Assembly (NCBI GenBank): GCA_946538795.1
Contig: CAMNGY010000148.1
Coordinates: 1 to 5,162 of the forward strand
Source: an uncultured Treponema sp.
GTDB lineage: Bacteria; Spirochaetota; Spirochaetia; Treponematales; Treponemataceae
Direction of reading: 5' to 3'
Length of the DNA: 5,162 nt
Shown here: piece after piece, positions 1-4,708 of the stretch
Numbering within the stretch: the first letter of the stretch is position 1
How the letters are laid out: the number at the start of each line of letters is the position of its first letter
Translations under genes and position numbers: made by a program
The notes under the pieces: model-generated
The model's database searches: none
Seen by the model: only the letters and a program-made list of their open reading frames with translations
What the model was told of the DNA's origin: nothing

Positions 1-695
1 GGCTTGCCGAAGGACGGGGCCTCGGACAGGCGGACGTTGCGGGGGATAATCGTGTTGAACACGAAGTTCTTGAAGTATGCCTTGACCTCGGTCACCACGT
101 CCTGGGCCAGCCTGGTGCGGCTGTCGTACATCGTGAAGAACACGCCGCCTATGGTCAGGCGCGGGTTTATGCCGCCCTGCACCCGCTGGACGGTCTTCAT
201 CAGCTCCTTGATTCCTTCCATGGCAAAATACTCGCACTGCATGGGGACAAGGACGCTGTCGGCGGCGGCAAGCCCGTTGAAGGTCAGTATGCCCAGGGAC
301 GGGGGGCAGTCAATCAGTATGTAATCGTAGGATTCCTTGAGGGGGGCGAGTGCTCCCCTGAGGAAGAAGTTCCTGTTCTCGTACACCTCTTTGTCCTGGG
401 GATTGCTCAGCTCTATGGTCGCGCCGGACAGGTCGGAGTCCGAGCTTATCACGTCAAGGTTGGGAATGGAGGAGTGCCTGATCGTGTCGGCGGCGGACGA
501 GTTGCCGTAGATGAACTCGTAGATGGTCGGCTTGTCCCTGCCCACGCCGACCCCGCTGGACATGTTGCCCTGGCTGTCGAAGTCCACCAGCAGGACCCTC
601 TTGCCGGCAAGCGCGATGTAGGCCCCGATGTTGATGCAGGAAGTTGTCTTCCCGACCCCGCCCTTCTGGTTTGCGAACACAATGACCTTTCCCAT
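1..695 (-). CDS. parA: ParA/Soj-type chromosome partitioning ATPase (3' end cut by window edge)
   Basis: Seen: a minus-strand reading frame of 231 complete codons opening MGKVIVFANQKGGVGKTT and running off the left edge. It has the deviant Walker A (K11-G-G-V-G-K16-T-T), the A' motif VLLVDFDSQGN (D38, D40), the Walker B YILIDCPPSLG (D129), and near the edge RNVRLSEAPSFGK, the typical Soj-family late motif. Known family role: a cytoplasmic ATPase that dimerises on ATP, binds DNA non-specifically and, with ParB bound at parS, segregates replication origins; typical length is about 250-260 residues, so only some 20-30 are missing. ParB is often the next gene downstream, which would lie outside the window; no ParB or parS site is visible here. 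The start at 695 fits the family N-terminus. An upstream in-frame GTG at 713 would add only VIYYGS and lacks a ribosome binding site. No Shine-Dalgarno precedes 695 either, and a TATACT element lies just upstream, suggesting leaderless transcription. Confidence 0.95.
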   Translation of the reverse strand, partial: MGKVIVFANQKGGVGKTTSCINIGAYIALAGKRVLLVDFDSQGNMSSGVGVGRDKPTIYEFIYGNSSAADTIRHSSIPNLDVISSDSDLSGATIELSNPQDKEVYENRNFFLRGALAPLKESYDYILIDCPPSLGILTFNGLAAADSVLVPMQCEYFAMEGIKELMKTVQRVQGGINPRLTIGGVFFTMYDSRTRLAQDVVTEVKAYFKNFVFNTIIPRNVRLSEAPSFGK

Positions 696-703
696 AGAAC
701 CAT

Positions 704-709
704 AGTATA
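704..709 (-). promoter_or_regulatory. Putative extended -10 element of parA
   Basis: On the minus strand the sequence TGATATACT forms an extended -10 (TG-n-TATACT) whose last base is only eight bases before the parA ATG. Transcription starting the usual 6-8 bases downstream would begin at or within about two bases of the start codon. The -35 position (727-732) is a poor match. A second TATACT occurs there, so an alternative start further upstream is possible. The remainder of the divergent spacer toward 800 shows no other convincing minus-strand signal. Confidence 0.4.
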
Positions 710-801
710 TCACTTTTGCGGCAGAGAGTATAGGGGCGGATTCCCAAGGGACGTCCCGCCAGAAAGACCGCACGACTGGACCCAAATTCATCAGAATTCG
801 C

Positions 802-831
802 TTGAAAAAGCCGTTATAAACGTTTTATAAT
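802..831 (+). promoter_or_regulatory. Sigma-70-type promoter of the lipoprotein gene, with a dyad over the -10
   Basis: TTGAAA (802-807) and TATAAT (826-831) are separated by 18 bases, five and six matches to consensus. Transcription should begin near 838, giving a leader of about 70 bases before the ATG at 907. The arms TTATAAA (814-820) and TTTATAA (824-830) form a 7-base inverted repeat around CGT, lying in the spacer and covering most of the -10, a position where a repressor could act. It may also just reflect AT-rich promoter composition. Confidence 0.65.
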
Positions 832-895
832 AACACTAGTTAGGGGGGGTAACAAACGCTTAACTGACGTACTACTTCGCCCGCCCTCCTGCCAT

Positions 896-900
896 AGGAG
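896..900 (+). promoter_or_regulatory. Ribosome binding site that decides the lipoprotein start
   Basis: AGGAG ends immediately before an ATG at 901 and six bases before a second in-frame ATG at 907. Zero spacing would not allow initiation at 901, so 907 is the better start. The same 15-base block TAGGAGATGAATATG precedes the chemoreceptor gene at 4697. Confidence 0.7.
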
Positions 901-906
901 ATGAAT

Positions 907-1659
907 ATGAAAAAAATTGCAAGAATCCTTGCGCTGCTGGCTGCGGCCGCAACGCTGGGGTTGGGCATGTCGTCCTGCGACTACTGGGACTCGGACTGGT
1001 ACAAGGAGGGCGGCGGCTCCGGAAATTCGACCGCACCGTCCAGCTCCAGCAGCAGTTCCAGCAGCACGGGCACTTCCGGCAGCGGCGCTGCATTATTCTG
1101 GGATGGATGGCTCCATCTGAAGAAGGAAGGCTCTTCAAGTCCGGCTGCCGGTATTACGGAATACAGGTTCACGGCATCCACAAGGACGGGGACCACTACC
1201 TTTGATACATCTGATGATGTGACTTCCCTGTGCGGTACACACAGATGGTACATTGGCGGAGAGGTAGAAACCGATCCTAATCCTTATACAGAATTCGAAA
1301 TGGATGGAGGTCATGTAGACCAATTGTTTTATAAGTACAAAGAAATCACCGTGCCAGGAATTACCGTTACTCCGAGTGCGGACACCCGATCATGCACCGT
1401 TACCGTAAATTCTGCGGAGCTGCCGTCGTGGTCAGAAAGGCCAAACGACATTAGTATTGTTGTCGTCGACTGGACGACACCCCAAGGGATGACTGGCAGC
1501 GACAATGTGAATTCAGATACTTTTGAAATGAAGAAAGCCAATTATGACAACGATATAGTTTACAGCGACTGGGGCATATCACGTCCTATAGTTGATATAC
1601 AGTACAACAGCGAGAGGTCTGCCAGTATCAGCTACATCACTGGAGTGGGATTCTATTGA
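907..1659 (+). CDS. Secreted lipoprotein of unknown function with serine linker
   Basis: I do not recognise the family. Numbered from the start at 907 (250 residues), the protein has a short basic N-terminus (MKKIAR), a hydrophobic Ala/Leu stretch to about residue 20, and a lipobox-like LGMSSC with the acylated cysteine at residue 24. Met at -3 is loose but acceptable by spirochaetal standards. Mature sequence begins DYWDSDWYKEGGGSG, followed by a run of nine serines (45-53) in a Ser/Gly/Thr linker that probably spaces the domain from the membrane. The rest (from about 60) is rich in alternating polar and beta-branched residues (ITVPGITVTPS, SCTVTVNSAEL, ISIVVVDW), suggesting a beta-sandwich; two cysteines (in SLCG and RSCT) could pair. 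Tandem stops TGA-TAG end it. It is monocistronic with its own promoter. The C-terminal two thirds is about 42% GC on sampled lines, well below its neighbours, which suggests a recent or fast-evolving origin. Confidence 0.85.
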   Translation: MKKIARILALLAAAATLGLGMSSCDYWDSDWYKEGGGSGNSTAPSSSSSSSSSTGTSGSGAALFWDGWLHLKKEGSSSPAAGITEYRFTASTRTGTTTFDTSDDVTSLCGTHRWYIGGEVETDPNPYTEFEMDGGHVDQLFYKYKEITVPGITVTPSADTRSCTVTVNSAELPSWSERPNDISIVVVDWTTPQGMTGSDNVNSDTFEMKKANYDNDIVYSDWGISRPIVDIQYNSERSASISYITGVGFY

Positions 1660-1681
1660 TAGCTGTCCCTGATGCGTAGCC

Positions 1682-1733
1682 ATGCAGGCACACGATGCCC
1701 ATTCGTGCATCAGCAGGATGGGCATCCCTGCAT
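1682..1733 (+). repeat. Interrupted hairpin after the lipoprotein gene, possible terminator
   Basis: GATGCCCAT (1694-1702) pairs perfectly with ATGGGCATC (1718-1726) around a 15-base loop. Immediately outside, ATGCAGG (1682-1688) pairs with CCTGCAT (1727-1733), with a five-base bulge (1689-1693) on the left side. The 16-pair structure starts about 20 bases after the lipoprotein stop, where a terminator is expected, but no T-run follows, so it could instead be a Rho-dependent end, an mRNA-stabilising fold or a small RNA element. Confidence 0.5.
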
Positions 1734-1768
1734 CGCCAGGATGCATGCTGCGGCCTATCCGGCCCGTT

Positions 1769-1785
1769 CTTGTGACGAACACAAG
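1769..1785 (+). repeat. Short inverted repeat upstream of the exported-protein gene
   Basis: CTTGTG (1769-1774) and CACAAG (1780-1785) form a perfect 6-base dyad around ACGAA, about 20 bases before the ATG at 1805. It could be an operator or a small hairpin controlling the next gene. A TATAAA word (1797-1802) follows, but it sits too close to the ATG for an ordinary -10 and no matching -35 is evident. Confidence 0.35.
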
Positions 1786-1804
1786 GCTCGGTTGTTTATA
1801 AAGC

Positions 1805-2512
1805 ATGAAAAGAACACTCATAACCGCAGCCATCTGTGCTGCACTGTTTTCAACCGCGGCCACCGCGCAGAAGAAGGGCGCGGGAACCCTGTTCCCAGCA
1901 GCCTGGAACGGCGAGAAATCGCTTGCAGTCAAGTCCGACTGCACAATAGCCGAGGGCGACTTCAACAAGGACGGCTTCAAGGACGTTGCGGTCATCGCCG
2001 TCCCCCGGGACCCCGCCTTCATGCGCACCCGCGAGGACGGCTACGTGTACAACTTCAACAAGCCCGTGCTGGCGGTATTCTTCGGGCAGAAAAAAGGCAA
2101 GCCCAAGCTGTATAAGGAATACAGGGACACGATTCCCGGCGATGACGCAGAAAACGAGGACTGCTTCCATGAGAACGGGCTGTCGGTCAACGACGAGGGT
2201 GACCTCTGCATCACGGTGGGAGAATTCTATTCAGCAGGCAGTTCCGACTCCCCCAGCTTCGAATATGTCTTCCGCTGGCAGGACGGCGACTTCTTCCTCA
2301 TCGGCAAGAACTACGGCTCGTTCTCGCGCTATTCGGGCGAGGCCATGAAGGTCAACGAAAACTACCTGACGCACAAAAGGCGGACGGTGACCTACAATAT
2401 GTTTGATGAGGATGTACCGGAAGAGGAAATATGGACGGAGCTGTTTGACTCGCCGCTCCAGCCGCTCGGTTCGGATCTGCTCACCGTGTCCGAGGTTGAT
2501 GCCGTCGGCTGA
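1805..2512 (+). CDS. Exported protein with one FG-GAP/calcium-loop-like motif
   Basis: A 235-residue protein with a clear signal peptide: MKRT, a hydrophobic stretch, and an AxA-type cleavage site (STAATA then Q22), so it is probably periplasmic or secreted. Residues 51-64 (GDFNKDGFKDVAVI) form a D-x-N-x-D-G-x-x-D loop (D52 to D60) as in integrin-like FG-GAP repeats and EF-hand-like calcium sites; only one copy is obvious. The middle holds aromatic beta-type segments (KPVLAVFFGQ, FEYVFRWQDGDFFLIG) and three cysteines (C46, C120, C135). The C-terminal part (SGEAMKVNENYLTHKRRTVTYNMFD) resembles small secreted FG-GAP-like proteins known from Bacteroidetes and spirochaetes, whose function is unknown. 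The start is fixed by the signal peptide, yet no Shine-Dalgarno sequence lies within 18 bases upstream. The gene follows the lipoprotein by 145 bases, across hairpins, so it is probably transcribed separately. Confidence 0.85.
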   Translation: MKRTLITAAICAALFSTAATAQKKGAGTLFPAAWNGEKSLAVKSDCTIAEGDFNKDGFKDVAVIAVPRDPAFMRTREDGYVYNFNKPVLAVFFGQKKGKPKLYKEYRDTIPGDDAENEDCFHENGLSVNDEGDLCITVGEFYSAGSSDSPSFEYVFRWQDGDFFLIGKNYGSFSRYSGEAMKVNENYLTHKRRTVTYNMFDEDVPEEEIWTELFDSPLQPLGSDLLTVSEVDAVG

Positions 2513-2524
2513 TCCAGCCATACG

Positions 2525-2560
2525 GCCCCTGCAAAGAGTATCGCCCGCAGCCGCAGGGGC
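2525..2560 (+). terminator. Hairpin after the exported-protein gene, possible terminator without T-run
   Basis: GCCCCTGC (2525-2532) and GCAGGGGC (2553-2560) form a perfect 8-pair GC-rich stem around a 20-base loop, starting 12 bases after the TGA at 2510-2512. An alternative pairing of CCAGCC (2514-2519) with GGCTGG (2558-2563) competes for the same arm. No T-run follows on either strand. It lies between the convergent ends of this gene and the minus-strand remnant, so it could serve both. Confidence 0.4.
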
Positions 2561-2597
2561 TGGTCGTCCCCGCAGGCAGAAGCTCAAAAGGCTTCCC

Positions 2598-2918
2598 CTA
2601 CGGATGCGGGCCGAACAAATCCTCCAGCAGGACTTGGTTCGTGACCCGTCCGCTGTACATGTTCTTCCTGACCCCATAGCTCGTAATCATGGTGAGCTGG
2701 ACGGACTTCCTCGTTCCCGTGACTTCGACGAAGCGGCTGACCTTTCGCCGGAGCTTCCGCTCGTAGTCCTTGTCTATCGTGAACTCGTCGGCAGAGAATT
2801 TCATCTCGCATACGTTCACGACATGGTCGCGCCTGTCAATGAGCATGTCAATCTGCGCCCCCTCTCCCTCCTCCCCGGCCCTGCCCTTTGGCTTGAAGCT
2901 GCCGTTGCCCTTTGCCAT
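2598..2918 (-). pseudogene. C-terminal remnant of an AAA-family ATP-binding protein
   Basis: The 106-residue minus-strand frame matches, from memory, the extreme C-terminus of large AAA-family ATPases (roughly 380-500 residues, with DUF4143- or DUF234-like C-terminal regions) common in gut Bacteroidetes and Treponema. Key stretches are GAQIDMLIDRRD (20-31), CEMKFS (37-42), FTIDKDYERKLRRKVS, QLTMITSYGVRKNMYSG and the terminal LEDLFG. The D24 and E38-x-K40 pattern is that of a PD-(D/E)xK nuclease-like fold. The whole N-terminal ATPase part is absent: an in-frame stop (2934-2936) and the lysA promoter lie directly upstream, and there is no Shine-Dalgarno before the nominal ATG at 2918. Homology seems to begin only around residue 14. 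I therefore call it a decayed fragment rather than a small gene. Expression as a stand-alone 106-residue protein cannot be excluded, because no frameshift or stop interrupts the remaining part. Confidence 0.75.
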
Positions 2919-2940
2919 TCGGGGCGAAACGTGCTATAAT
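2912..2940 (+). promoter_or_regulatory. lysA promoter placing transcription start at or next to the ATG
   Basis: TTGCCA (2912-2917, five of six consensus) and TATAAT (2935-2940, perfect) are 17 bases apart, with TGC before the -10 making it an extended -10 as well. The lysA ATG begins at 2950, nine bases after the -10. Initiation at A2947 or A2950 would give a leader of three or zero bases. The -35 overlaps the nominal start of the minus-strand ATPase remnant, and the -10 supplies that frame's upstream stop. Confidence 0.8.
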
Positions 2941-2949
2941 CACCCCATC

Positions 2950-4233
2950 ATGAGCAACACTACGAGCAAAGACTTCCCCCTTTCCCACGAGGAGCTTACA
3001 GCCCTCACACAGAAGTTCCCCACCCCCTTCTACATCTACGACGAGAAGGGAATCCGCGAGAACATGCGCCATTTCACCAAGGCCTTCTCCATATTCCCCG
3101 CCTTCCGGGAATACTTCGCGGTCAAGGCCCTGCCCAACCCATATATATTGAAGATTCTTAAGAGCGAGGGCTGCGGGGGCGACTGCTCCAGCCTGCCCGA
3201 GCTGATGCTCTGCGAAAAGTCCGGCATAGCGGGCGACTACGTGATGTTCACCAGCAACGACACCCCGGCGGCGGAATTCCGCTACGCATACGAGCGGGGC
3301 GACATCATCAACCTGGACGACATAACCCACATAGACTTCCTCAAGGAGGCCCTGGGCGGCAAGCTGCCCGACACGATCTGCTTCCGCTACAACCCCGGCC
3401 CCCTCAAGGCGGGCGGCAACGCGATAATCGGCAAGCCCGAGGAGGCCAAGTACGGGCTTACGCGGGAGCAGATGATAGAGGCTTATGCCCGCTGCAAGAA
3501 GGAGGGGGTCAAGAGGTTCGGCCTGCACACGATGGTCGCCTCCAACGAGCTGAACCCGGACTTCTTCGCGGACACGGCCCGCATCGTCTTTGAGCTGGCC
3601 GCCGAGGTCAAGGAGAAGACCGGAGTGCGGATAGAGTTCGTGGACCTGGGCGGCGGCCTGGGCATCCCCTACAAACCGGGACAGAAGAAGGTGGACCTGG
3701 ACTACGTGGCCAGCGAGATACGCAAGCTCTACGACAAGATAATCGTCCCGGCGGGGCTTGACCCCCTCATGATATGCTGGGAATGCGGCCGACCGATAAC
3801 CGGGCCATACGGCTGGCTGGTCACAAAGGCGATACACGAGAAGCACATCTGGCGGGACTACATCGGCACGGACGCCTGCATGGCCGACCTGATGCGGCCC
3901 GGCATGTACGGGGCCTACCACGAGCTTACGGTCAGCGGCAAGGAGGACGCCCCGAAAGACCACGTGTACGACGTGACGGGAAGCCTCTGCGAGAACTGCG
4001 ACAAGTTCGCCGTCCAGCGCGAGCTGCCAAAGATTGACAGGGGCGACATCCTTATAATCCACGACGCGGGCGCGCACGGGCGGGCGATGGGCTTCAACTA
4101 CAACGGAAAGCTCCGCTGCGGAGAGCTGCTCCTGCGCGAGGACGGCAGCGTCGTCGAAATCCGCCGGAAGGAGACCGTGGAGGACTACTTCGCCACGCTG
4201 GACTTCTCCGGCCTGGACGGCTTCAAGGCGTAA
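2950..4233 (+). CDS. lysA: Diaminopimelate decarboxylase
   Basis: A 427-residue PLP-dependent, fold-type III decarboxylase that removes CO2 from meso-diaminopimelate to give L-lysine, the last step of bacterial lysine synthesis in the cytoplasm. Seen: TPFYIYDE near the N-terminus; the PLP-binding lysine K59 in FAVKALPNPYIL; H193 in HTMVASNE, where classical enzymes have HIGSQ; the phosphate-binding loop DLGGGLGIPY (232-241); ECGRPITGPYG (278-288), in place of the usual EPGR; and CENCD (347-351), which supplies the cysteine and acid of the partner active site in the dimer. The variant motifs match a lineage of LysA found in spirochaetes and Firmicutes rather than the Escherichia coli type. The frame is open upstream to 2770, but the added residues are antisense to the ATPase remnant and the promoter lies at 2912-2940, so 2950 is the start. 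No Shine-Dalgarno is present. No other lysine gene is adjacent, and no clear terminator follows. Confidence 0.95.
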   Translation: MSNTTSKDFPLSHEELTALTQKFPTPFYIYDEKGIRENMRHFTKAFSIFPAFREYFAVKALPNPYILKILKSEGCGGDCSSLPELMLCEKSGIAGDYVMFTSNDTPAAEFRYAYERGDIINLDDITHIDFLKEALGGKLPDTICFRYNPGPLKAGGNAIIGKPEEAKYGLTREQMIEAYARCKKEGVKRFGLHTMVASNELNPDFFADTARIVFELAAEVKEKTGVRIEFVDLGGGLGIPYKPGQKKVDLDYVASEIRKLYDKIIVPAGLDPLMICWECGRPITGPYGWLVTKAIHEKHIWRDYIGTDACMADLMRPGMYGAYHELTVSGKEDAPKDHVYDVTGSLCENCDKFAVQRELPKIDRGDILIIHDAGAHGRAMGFNYNGKLRCGELLLREDGSVVEIRRKETVEDYFATLDFSGLDGFKA

Positions 4234-4259
4234 GGCGGGCCAGCAGCGTCCGTTTCCGG

Positions 4260-4450
4260 GCGCGTTGCCGCCCGCTATCGTACGCATTGCCTCCCGCTAC
4301 CGCGCATATTGCCGTCCGCTCCTATGCATATTGCCGCATGATACCGTGCATATTGCCGCATGATACCGTGCATATTGCCGTTTGACACCGTGCACATTGC
4401 CGTTTGACACCATGCACATTGCCGTTTGACACCATGCACATTGCCGTTTG
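4260..4450 (+). repeat. Array of about 8.7 tandem 22-base repeats
   Basis: Eight full 22-base units begin at 4260, 4282, 4304, 4326, 4348, 4370, 4392 and 4414, with a 15-base partial unit at 4436-4450. Positions 6-10 (TTGCC) are invariant in all nine. Units 4 and 5 are identical, as are units 7 and 8, while units 1-3 are GC-richer and more diverged. Units 6-8 read TTTGACACC in their second half, whereas 4-5 read CATGATACC. A unit is about two helical turns, so a binding protein could see each copy on the same face. The array occupies most of the otherwise gene-free stretch between lysA and the tRNA promoter. It is not CRISPR, as there are no spacers. Its function is unknown. Confidence 0.9.
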
Positions 4451-4485
4451 CTTGTCAACTTCACGGTAAATTTTTGAACTGGCAC

Positions 4486-4515
4486 TTGACACTTTGAAAG
4501 CATTTCCTATATAAT
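4486..4515 (+). promoter_or_regulatory. Consensus promoter of tRNA-Val
   Basis: TTGACA (4486-4491) and TATAAT (4510-4515), both perfect hexamers, are separated by 18 bases. Transcription should start near 4522, giving a 5' leader of roughly 24 bases to be removed by RNase P. The upstream side is AT-rich (TAAATTTTTG at 4467-4476), as in an UP element, consistent with a strongly expressed stable RNA. Confidence 0.85.
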
Positions 4516-4545
4516 GATTTCCATCGATTGATTCGGATAGCGCAT

Positions 4546-4619
4546 GCGCGACTAGCTCAGTTGGTTAGAGTACAAGCATGACACGCTTGGGGTCATAGGT
4601 TCGATTCCTATGTCGCGCA
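4546..4619 (+). tRNA. tRNA-Val (anticodon GAC)
   Basis: The 74-base sequence folds fully: acceptor GCGCGAC (4546-4552) with GTCGCGC (4612-4618); D-stem GCTC (4555-4558) with GAGT (4568-4571), closing in a G-T wobble, and loop AGTTGGTTA; anticodon stem CAAGC (4573-4577) with GCTTG (4585-4589); five-base variable region; T-stem ATAGG with CCTAT and loop TTCGATT. The anticodon loop ATGACAC has T33 followed by GAC at 4580-4582, reading GUC and GUU valine codons. The A32/C38 pair flanking the loop is non-standard but plausible. The discriminator is A4619. The next bases are TCCA, so CCA is not encoded directly at the end and must be added enzymatically. The gene stands alone between its own promoter and terminator. 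Confidence 0.95.
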
Positions 4620-4625
4620 TCCAAT

Positions 4626-4660
4626 AAAAAAAGGCTTCTCCAGAGGGGAAGCCTTTTTTA
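4626..4660 (+). terminator. Intrinsic terminator of tRNA-Val, bidirectional
   Basis: GGCTTC (4633-4638) pairs with GAAGCC (4648-4653), extended inward by T-G and C-G pairs around the loop CAGAG. It is preceded by seven A and followed by six T. Flanking CCAAT (4621-4625) and ATTGG (4660-4664) continue the dyad. The A-tract makes it able to act from either strand. It insulates the chemoreceptor gene from the tRNA unit. Confidence 0.9.
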
Positions 4661-4678
4661 TTGGATTGCGCACATTCG

Positions 4679-4686
4679 GCCGATAA
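4679..4686 (+). promoter_or_regulatory. Sigma-28 (FliA/WhiG-type) -10 element of the chemoreceptor gene
   Basis: GCCGATAA at 4679-4686 is an exact match to the classic sigma-28 -10 sequence used by flagellar and chemotaxis genes. Transcription would start near 4693, giving a leader of about 16 bases. The expected -35 (TAAA about 15 bases upstream) is not present; the region holds TATTGG at the foot of the terminator, so the -35 is weak or atypical. The promoter assignment rests on the -10 and on the gene it precedes. Confidence 0.6.
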
Positions 4687-4697
4687 ATTTACAGGTT

Positions 4698-4702
4698 AGG
4701 AG
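4698..4702 (+). promoter_or_regulatory. Ribosome binding site that decides the chemoreceptor start
   Basis: AGGAG abuts an ATG at 4703 and lies six bases before the in-frame ATG at 4709, so 4709 is chosen. The block TAGGAGATGAATATG (4697-4711) is identical to that before the lipoprotein. Confidence 0.75.
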
Positions 4703-4708
4703 ATGAAT

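Noticed and set aside
4..324. Plus-strand open frame opposite parA
   Set aside because: It is a shadow of the ParA coding strand with no recognisable features.
1672..2115. Plus-strand 147-codon frame overlapping the exported-protein start
   Set aside because: It runs through the intergenic hairpin and out of frame into a gene with a clear signal peptide; composition is Arg/His/Cys-rich, as in off-frame reading.
2770..2949. Sixty-residue N-terminal extension of LysA
   Set aside because: It would be antisense to the ATPase remnant, lies upstream of the lysA promoter, and has no counterpart in the family.
2848..4287. Long minus-strand open frame of 479 codons opposite lysA
   Set aside because: It is an antisense shadow of a GC-rich gene. 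The plus-strand LysA motifs are unmistakable and the minus-strand protein is a low-complexity Val/Leu/Ala/Gly sequence.
4260..4450. CRISPR array
   Set aside because: The repeats are directly adjacent with no unique spacers, and no cas genes are nearby.
4297..4503. Minus-strand 68-residue open frame with internal peptide repetition
   Set aside because: It is only the reading of the 22-base DNA repeats in one frame. Peptide similarity comes from the tandem array, and no ribosome binding site or family match exists.
4546..4660. tRNA-associated integration (attachment) site
   Set aside because: No duplicated tRNA 3' end, integrase or mobile gene is visible within the window.
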